From the NCBI GenBank assembly GCA_946402475.1, contig CAMIWP010000048.1:1-7327 (forward strand): a stretch of 7,327 nucleotides of DNA, read 5' to 3'. The translations under genes were made by a program, and so were the position numbers. Source of the stretch: an uncultured Selenomonadaceae bacterium. GTDB taxonomy: Bacteria; Bacillota_C; Negativicutes; Selenomonadales; Selenomonadaceae. Below, in pieces: positions 6,421 through 7,327 of this stretch (position 1 is its first letter; each line of letters begins with the position of its first letter). The notes under the pieces are model-generated. The model did no database searches. It saw only the letters and a list, made by a program, of their open reading frames with translations, and was not told the origin of the DNA.

Positions 6421-7065
6421 ATGAAGAAAGCAGTTGCATTGCAGAAACTCCAGGAAATCGGAATTGTTGCCGTTGTCAGAGGTGCTACCATGGAAGACGG
6501 CGTCAAGACAGCGGACGCTTGCATCGCGGGCGGCGTAAAGGCCATTGAGCTTGCGTTCACCACGCCGGACGCCCCCACGGCCATCAAGACCCTGACGGAG
6601 AAATACGCCGACGATCCCAGCGTGGTCATCGGCGCGGGAACCGTGCTGGACATTGCCTCGGCGCGGATGGCCATCATCGCGGGAGCGCAGTTCATTGTCT
6701 CCCCCGCTTTTGTGAGGGAAGTGGTGGAGATGTGCAACCTTTACCGGGTGGTTTCCTGTCCCGGTGTCATGACTCCCACCGAAGTGGTGGAGGCATTGAA
6801 GGCGGGGGCGGATATCATCAAGATTTTCCCCGGGGACATCGTCGGGCAGAAGATGATCAAGGACATCCACGGTCCTCTTCCCCAAGCTGCTCTCATGCCC
6901 TCCGGCGGCGTGAGCGCGGAGAATGCCGGCGAATGGTTGAAGGCGGGATGCGTAGCCGTGAGTGCAGGCGGAAGCCTCACTGCGGGCGCCAAGAAGGGCG
7001 ATTACGACGCGGTGACTGCCATGGCTCGCAAGTTTGTCGCTGCCGTCCAGGAAGCCCGCAAGTGA
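6421..7065 (+). CDS. eda: KDPG / 2-keto-4-hydroxyglutarate aldolase
   Basis: This class I aldolase splits 2-keto-3-deoxy-6-phosphogluconate into pyruvate and glyceraldehyde 3-phosphate, ending the pathway started by kdgK. The 214-residue product is a standard single TIM barrel. Visible active-site elements are R20 (AVVRG), E43 in AIELAFTTP, GAGTV (71-75), SPAF (94-97), PGVMTPTE (114-121), the Schiff-base lysine K134 in IIKIFPG, and the phosphate-binding PSGGVS (160-165) plus the AGGS segment (182-185). Where the E. coli enzyme has an arginine shortly after the conserved glutamate (EVTLRT), this one has threonine (ELAFTT), as in the Thermotoga maritima enzyme (EITFTVP). It therefore belongs to that active subtype. 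ATG 6421 follows AGGCGG (6407-6412) by 8 bases. It lies 36 bases after the SDR gene without a terminator, so it is the last gene of the operon. Confidence 0.94.
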   Translation: MKKAVALQKLQEIGIVAVVRGATMEDGVKTADACIAGGVKAIELAFTTPDAPTAIKTLTEKYADDPSVVIGAGTVLDIASARMAIIAGAQFIVSPAFVREVVEMCNLYRVVSCPGVMTPTEVVEALKAGADIIKIFPGDIVGQKMIKDIHGPLPQAALMPSGGVSAENAGEWLKAGCVAVSAGGSLTAGAKKGDYDAVTAMARKFVAAVQEARK

Positions 7066-7100
7066 TTGCAGCGGAGAAACCGTGAAGTTCCCGATGACAG

Positions 7101-7137
7101 GGGCAGCATTGCTTCTGCTGCGGTGCTGCCCTTTCTT
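7101..7137 (+). terminator. Possible weak terminator hairpin after eda
   Basis: GGGCAGCA (7101-7108) pairs perfectly with TGCTGCCC (7124-7131) around a 15-base loop and is followed by TTTCTT. The T tract is interrupted, so termination is probably incomplete. A second pairing is possible: GCAGCA (7103-7108) can instead pair with TGCTGC at 7116-7121, giving a shorter hairpin without a T tract. The position, about 35 bases past the eda stop, fits an operon end. Confidence 0.45.
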
Positions 7138-7178
7138 GCTTGGTTTCTGACTTTGGCAGGAAGGGGAGTCCTAGGGGT

Positions 7179-7327
7179 ATGGGAAAAAAATTTTTTGGTT
7201 GGCTGTGGACAGTGCTTGCGGTTTTTCTGCTGTTTTCCTTCGTCGGTTGCGCGAGGGTCACGGAGGACATTGTGGTACGGGAAGACTCCACCAGGAAAAT
7301 ACAGACGGAAGACACGAGCCGTGCCAG
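7179..7327 (+). CDS. Probable lipoprotein, N-terminal fragment (cut by window edge)
   Basis: The visible 49 residues start with MGKKFFGW, followed by a hydrophobic core (about 9-22) and a lipobox-like FVGC with C24 as the candidate lipidated residue. A charged, polar segment comes next (RVTEDIVVREDSTRK). This is the architecture of a lipoprotein signal peptide, though phenylalanine at the -3 position of the lipobox is unusual, so an ordinary signal peptide or membrane anchor remains possible. ATG 7179 is supported by AAGGGGAG (7161-7168) 10 bases upstream. The frame is open to the window end. Nothing in the visible part identifies a function. I see no clear promoter of its own in 7132-7178, so it may be read through from the eda operon or have an atypical promoter. 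Confidence 0.65.
   Translation, partial: MGKKFFGWLWTVLAVFLLFSFVGCARVTEDIVVREDSTRKIQTEDTSRA

Noticed and set aside
1..7327. CRISPR arrays, insertion sequences, tRNA or rRNA genes, attachment sites
   Set aside because: I found no repeat-spacer pattern, transposase, terminal inverted repeats or RNA gene signature on either strand.

Overview
The window is a compact bacterial stretch with every gene on the + strand. It holds six complete genes, one gene cut by the right edge, and an unassigned left edge. Base composition is moderately GC-rich, and codon use looks uniform across the complete genes by eye, so I see no sign of recent transfer. The mix of genes points to an anaerobic member of the Firmicutes lineage: a sensory-type [FeFe]-hydrogenase protein, a Thermotoga-like KDPG aldolase, an IdnO-like dehydrogenase, and radA next to a D,D-carboxypeptidase. 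My best guess is a Negativicute (Selenomonas/Mitsuokella-like). That is inference from gene style, not a database match.

Region 1 (143-4504) looks like one transcription unit. It carries radA (RadA/Sms recombination ATPase), a dacF-type penicillin-binding D-alanyl-D-alanine carboxypeptidase, and a 593-residue multidomain protein. That protein joins a two-cluster ferredoxin module, an [FeFe]-hydrogenase H-cluster domain, a Cx2Cx4Cx16C iron-sulfur module and a C-terminal GGDEF diguanylate cyclase. A strong intrinsic terminator (perfect 7-bp stem, TTCG loop, nine Ts) closes the unit at 4506-4534.

Region 2 (4546-7065) is a sugar-acid operon. A candidate promoter whose -10 lies inside a perfect 14-bp palindrome precedes a 2-keto-3-deoxygluconate kinase (kdgK), an SDR dehydrogenase of the gluconate 5-dehydrogenase/DhuD type, and a KDPG/KHG aldolase (eda). 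Together they can reduce a keto-sugar acid, phosphorylate 2-keto-3-deoxygluconate to KDPG, and cleave KDPG to pyruvate and glyceraldehyde 3-phosphate. This is the lower part of hexuronate or unsaturated-uronate breakdown. No transporter, regulator, isomerase or dehydratase of the pathway lies in the window.

Region 3 (7066-7327) holds a hairpin with a weak T tract and the start of a probable lipoprotein gene that runs off the right edge.

The most unusual item is the hydrogenase-GGDEF fusion. It looks like a one-protein sensor that could couple H2 or redox state to cyclic di-GMP synthesis. Its H-cluster cysteine ligands are intact, the residues that make hydrogenases fast catalysts are replaced, and both the active site and the inhibitory site of the cyclase are present.
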